This document shows positions 54,101 to 60,100 of a stretch of DNA of 64,000 nucleotides, piece by piece. The position numbers were made by a program, and so were the translations under genes. The notes under the pieces were generated by a model, which worked only from the letters and a program-made list of their open reading frames with translations, had not been told where the DNA came from and ran no database searches. Source of the DNA: Ariolimax columbianus (taxonomy: Eukaryota; Mollusca; Gastropoda; Stylommatophora; Arionidae); assembly GCA_036924085.1 (NCBI GenBank), contig JAVGWX010000013.1, forward strand, positions 55,870,336-55,934,335. Direction: 5' to 3'. The number at the start of each line of letters is the position of its first letter. Within the stretch, counting starts at the first letter, position 1.

Positions 54101-57100
54101 ACAATATGGTGAGAATGTCTATTAATGGTGCCCCGCCATGCTTAACTCTCCTGGGATGTTCTCAATCCCCACATCTTTCCCATTTAAAGCTGTTATTTCA
54201 ACCTTGTTTTTTTCAATATGGGTTGATCTTCATCATCAGGTGTGTCAGGGTGCAGTAACACAATTAACTGATTGAAGAGGACATATACAAAAAATTATAT
54301 TGAATGTGGTACATTCATAGAGGAATTCTATTGTCATCAAGCACTGTCAGAAGATTGAGTGACACTGTTCTGCTATCTGAGAAAATGTGTCTGTTGCCAT
54401 TAACTTCACTGTCCATTATTTTAGTTTTTCTAATTATCCCAACTGTACTGTCAGTTATGCACTGCAAACAACATGTTTGAATGTTTTCTTCTTCTTCGTT
54501 CGTTCTCAATCTCCCGCTACCAAACCCTGAAAGGGCTTAAGTAGCAGAATGAAGTCCAGAGAACGGAATGCGTTGTATCGTAGTTTACAGCTTCACTGCG
54601 ATATTTGCACCTTTCGATCCAACACATCTGACTTCAGCAAGCATTTTTTAGTACCGGGTTAGCATTCCCTCTTCGATCCCTTCTCCTTAGCCAGTCTACC
54701 CTGCTGCAGCCTGTTATCCAGGATCACCACGTGGAGGTGTAGAAGGGTCTTGGCAGATCTGGTTCGCTGGCCCTGACGCTAGCAGTCAGCTATGGGTTGC
54801 TGACCACTGCAGCTCATGCGCTGCTCAGCATCTTGATCCCATGTTTGAATGTGAGTTTGAATGCACTGTCCATGTTGGGTCAGCGTATCGATATACAATG
54901 GTAAAAGTAGTCCCAAAGCAGACACTGTTTTCGGGGATGAAGTGTTAGTAAGGGGATAAGTGTAAGTAAGGGGCCAAAGATGCAGAAGTGAATGAGTGAG
55001 CTGACAGCAGCAAGAGAATCATAGGTGGATGCTTGCATCAGGGTCAGTGGCATAATTGACCAAGACCCTATTCTGCCTACAAGTGGTAGCCCTGGAAACA
55101 GACTGCAACCATGCAGCCTGGTTAAGAGATTAGAGATTGAAGAGTGAAAGCAAACCTGATCCAAAAATCTGCGTGCTAAAATCAGATGTGTCAGGTCAAA
55201 AGGCACAGATATCGCAGCTCCAACTGTAAACTACGACACTAGTGTCCCTTTCAGGACAAATGAAGAAGTTTTAGTTACTTCATTTGACTAGGCCTCAGCA
55301 TTTTATAAGGTCTCTTCCGATCAGCCTCTACTTCCCTAACAGTTAGCTAGGTACTCATTTACAACTGGATTGATTGAAACTTGTAAATAACAGATATCGA
55401 ACACAGTACCTTTGACATGAGAAGTGAGCATTCTACCACTTTGCCACTCAGACATTCTTCATTTATATGATTTTTTTGTTCCAAAACTTTTAACTATTCA
55501 AAGACAAAAAATTCTTCCCTTTTCAACGCGGTGGTAACAACAAATTTTGAAAAAGACATGCCTCCGACATAACAGTAGCCATCTTTGTCACTGCTGTCTG
55601 CATTCTGTGATAAATGTCAACTGGTCGACATCCTTCTGCTGTTAGAAACTGAATCACCGCTCGCTGATCAACTCTGGACGGATTCCGTATCACACCCACC
55701 ATGTTTTCCAACGATCTGCTTGGGAAACTATGAGTCCGATGATAATGAAATTTTTGAAACTTGACGGTGTGTACTGTTTACACCAGAAGTGATATTTATC
55801 ATCGTCCATATGTTCACTTATTGCAGTTTAGTCCAGTTGCATTGAACACGCCTCGTATATATGATATGTACTAGTAAAAGTCCACTTCTACATCCGCCAT
55901 TGCTTAGATTGTCACTTGTATATGCTCATGATCGTCTCTGATGAGCGTCCAAAAATAGTCAGTCAACATTGAAGTGGACCAGTTTCCCTGGCATTTTTTC
56001 TCCATCGTGGCAATGTCGTTGTGAAAACATTCACCTTGCTCATCAATTACCATGCCATAGTTGTCGGGGAAGAAATCCAGTTGGGAATAGGCATAGAGAA
56101 CCTTCAGAACATATTGCAGCCTAATTGGTGTGATACAGAGATATGTTCTCAACCAGTTCTCTGCCCTGACATTCCTGTGGAAATTGGTTGAGACCAGACA
56201 AAACTTTTTATCGTTACTTTCAAGCAGCTTGTCTAAAATCGTGTCTGAATATTTTGTGGATCTGAGGATCAAGAAAAATTCCATTTTTAATTTTAAATTC
56301 GCTAAGTTGAAGGAACTTGTCAGCCATATACTTGAAAACTGATCCAGTATGATCTATGGCTTTAACAAAAAGTTTTTCATCACACAGAGTTTGATGTGTA
56401 GGAGAGGTAACAGAATTCTGATTGTTACTGCCAGTGCTGAGTGTTGAAGATTCTTCTCTGACCTTTATAAATTTTCTCTCAGGTCAGTCTCTTTACATAT
56501 ACTGCAGAGACTTACCTCAGCTGTTCCATTCACATAAGAAACAGCAGTACTTCATATATTCCAGCTACAGAGTCTCAACCGTCACATCACAACATAAATG
56601 TTTCCCATACTTGCTGTATTGAAGACAGCTAAAGAGCTATTTTCGGTTAAAAGTTTCTTTCATATACAGTTCATTTCTAGAGCATTCGCCAGGTCATTGA
56701 CATGTTTGTGCAGGAGAGGTTGAATGTTGGAGACTTGCTGTTTGCCGGACAGCAGCGTTCACTGCACCCTAGGCTTGAGAATATGTATATTAACATCCAT
56801 TTGATGTAAGCAGGATGATACTGCTGGCCTTAAACTGCAGGGATCATTTGTGTTGCACTTATAATGGACAAATGGAAGATGATCCAACAACTTGCAGACC
56901 CCACAAGACATCGCTTACAATTAACTGCTGTTGTTGTTCATCCATCACGACTGATGAGGACCTTTTCTTTTAGCCAGTCCCTCCAGTCGAGTATTCTGTG
57001 AGTCAGGGTTATGAATGGGTGCGGAGATGGCTGGCGAGTCTGATTTGGTATCTGCATACTCGCAGGCAGTGAGGGCATGGGAAGTTTGCTTTGCACGACA

Positions 57101-60100
57101 GTGATATTTCACTGATTTTTATGGCCTGCCTCTGTTGGTCTTGTTAGAAGCCTCCTCTGCGGAGAGCCGTGCGCCAGGTTGTACGGTCTTTTGCAACATC
57201 TTCCCATGTTTTGAGGTTTATGCTGAAGGCTTTTAAAAATGTTTTTAGTGTGTCTTTAAAGCGCTTGTTTTTGCCCCCTTGAGAACATTTCCTCGCCACA
57301 GAAGATTATTTTTGGCAACCGATGGTCTGGCATGCAAACTACATGACCCGCCCAGCGAATCTGTGATTCCATCATGATGGTATCATTGCTAGGGATACCA
57401 GCTCTCTTAAGAACAGAAGTGGCCGGGATACAGTCTTACTTTTGACCGTGTGACCCATCACCTTCCTGAGACAAAGTTTGTGAAAATAATTAAACTTCTT
57501 CACGATACGCACGTACACAGTCCGTGTTCCACTTGCATATAGCAGCACAGGGACCACCACTGACTGCTCTGTATACCTTTAGCTTCATCTGGAGGCTGAT
57601 ACCATTTCGACGCCAGACCAATGTGGCGCTGGCTTTGGCGATTCTGACAGTCATCTCATCGTCCATGACTACATTCTGAGACAGTCTACTACCGAGGTAT
57701 GTGAATCTATTTACATTCTGAGACAGTCTGCTACCGAGGTATGTGAATCTATTTACATTCTGAGACAGTCTACTACCGAGGTATGTGAATCTATTTACAT
57801 TCTGAGACAGTCTACTACCGAGGTATGTGAATCTATTTACATTCTGAGACAGTCTGCTACCGAGGTATGTGAATCTATTTACATTCTGAGACAGTCTGCT
57901 ACCGAGGTATGTGAATCTATTTACATTCTGAGACAGTCTGCTACCGAGGTATGTGAATCTATTTACATTCTGAGACAGTCTACTACCGAGGTATGTGAAT
58001 CTATTTACATTCTGAGACAGTCTGCTACCGAGGTATGTGAATCTATTTACATTCTGAGACAGTCTGCTACCGAGGTATGTGAATCTATTTACATTCTGAG
58101 ACAGTCTGCTACTGAGGTATGTGAATCTATTTACATTCTGAGACAGTCTGCTACCGAGGTATGTGAATCTATTTACATTCTGAGACAGTCTACTACCGAG
58201 GTATGTGAATCTATTTACATTCTGAGACAGTCTGCTACCGAGGTATGTGAATCTATTTACATTCTGAGACAGTCTACTACCGAGGTATGTGAATCTATTT
58301 ACATTCTGAGACAGTCTACTACCGAGGTATGTGAATCTATTTACATTCTGAGACAGTCTGCTACCGAGGTATGTGAATCTATTTACATTCTGAGACAGTC
58401 TGCTACCGAGGTATGTGAATCTATTTACATTCTGAGACAGTCTGCTACCGAGGTATGTGAATCTATTTACATTCTGAGACAGTCTGCTACCGAGGTATGT
58501 GAATCTATTTACATTCTGAGACAGTCTACTACCGAGGTATGTGAATCTATTTACATTCTGAGACAGTCTGCTACCGAGGTATGTGAATCTATTTACATTC
58601 TGAGACAGTCTACTACCGAGGTATGTGAATCTATTTACATTCTGAGACAGTCTACTACCGAGGTATGTGAATCTATTTACATTCTGAGACAGTCTGCTAC
58701 CGAGGTATGTGAATCTATTTACATTCTGAGACAGTCTGCTACCGAGGTATGTGAATCTATTTACATTCTGAGACAGTCTGCTACCGAGGTATGTGAATCT
58801 ATTTACATTCTGAGACAGTCTGCTACCGAGGTATGTGAATCTATTTACATTCTGAGACAGTCTACTACCGAGGTATGTGAATCTATTTACATTCTGAGAC
58901 AGTCTACTACCGAGGTATGTGAATCTATTTACATTCTGAGACAGTCTACTACCGAGGTACGTGAATCTATTTACATTCTGAGACAGTCTGCTACCGAGGT
59001 ATGTGAATCTATTTACATTCTGAGACAGTCTACTACCGAGGTATGTGAATCTATTTACATTCTGAGACAGTCTGCTACCGAGGTATGTGAATCTATTTAC
59101 ATTCTGAGACAGTCTGCTACCGAGGTATGTGAATCTATTTACATTCTGAGACAGTCTACTACCGAGGTACGTGAATCTATTTACATTCTGAGACAGTCTA
59201 CTACCGAGGTATGTGAATCTATTTACATTCTGAGACAGTCTGCTACCGAGGTATGTGAATCTATTTACATTCTGAGACAGTCTACTACCGAGGTATGTGA
59301 ATCTATTTACATTCTGAGACAGTCTACTACCGAGGTATGTGAATCTATTTACAACTTCCAGTTTTTCACCATTGACCTTGATGATTGGCTCAGTAGACAT
59401 CTTGCCAGGAGCTGGTTGGTACATTATTTTAGTTTTCTCTGTGTTGACGGTAAGTCCAAAGTTGAAACACGCTAAAGAGAAATTATCCACGCTTTTCTGC
59501 ACATCAGCCTCTGAGGCAGCGTGCAGGGCACAGTCATCAGCAAACAGAAGATCTCTGACAGTGTGTGTCTGGACCTTAGTTTTTGCTTGAAGCCGCTGAC
59601 CATCTATACTATATTTTATGTTGATTCCTATGTCCCCGTCTCTGAAAGCATTGCAGAGAACAGCATGTTGAACAAGGTTGGTGCAAGCACACACCCCTGT
59701 TTAACGTCATTTGTTACTGGAAAGGACTTCGATGTGGCACCATTATCCTCGACTCTAGCCAGTATTCCATCATGTAGTTGCCATACTACGTTGACAAATT
59801 TCATAGAGCAGCCGTACTTAGTCATGATTTTCCACAGGCCTTTTCTGTTGACCTTATCAAAAGCCTTTGTCAGGTCGATGAAGGCTATATACAGGTCGCA
59901 GTGCTGTTTTTTTTGTAGCTGACTGGCAGCAAACACAATATCCGCGGTGCACGCTCTTTGCGGAATCCACACTGACCTTCAAGAAGATGAGCTGTGAGGC
60001 GATTGAGAAGGATTCTGGTAAATATCTTCCCTGCGATGAACAGTAAAGAAATGCAGCGATGGTTACCTTTCCATTTATGCAGATGTATTATTATTATTAT

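Noticed and set aside
57490..59694. 734-codon frame as a repeat-protein gene
   Set aside because: Both ends are LINE reverse transcriptase; the repeats are a 42-bp array inside it. No independent start context or domain.
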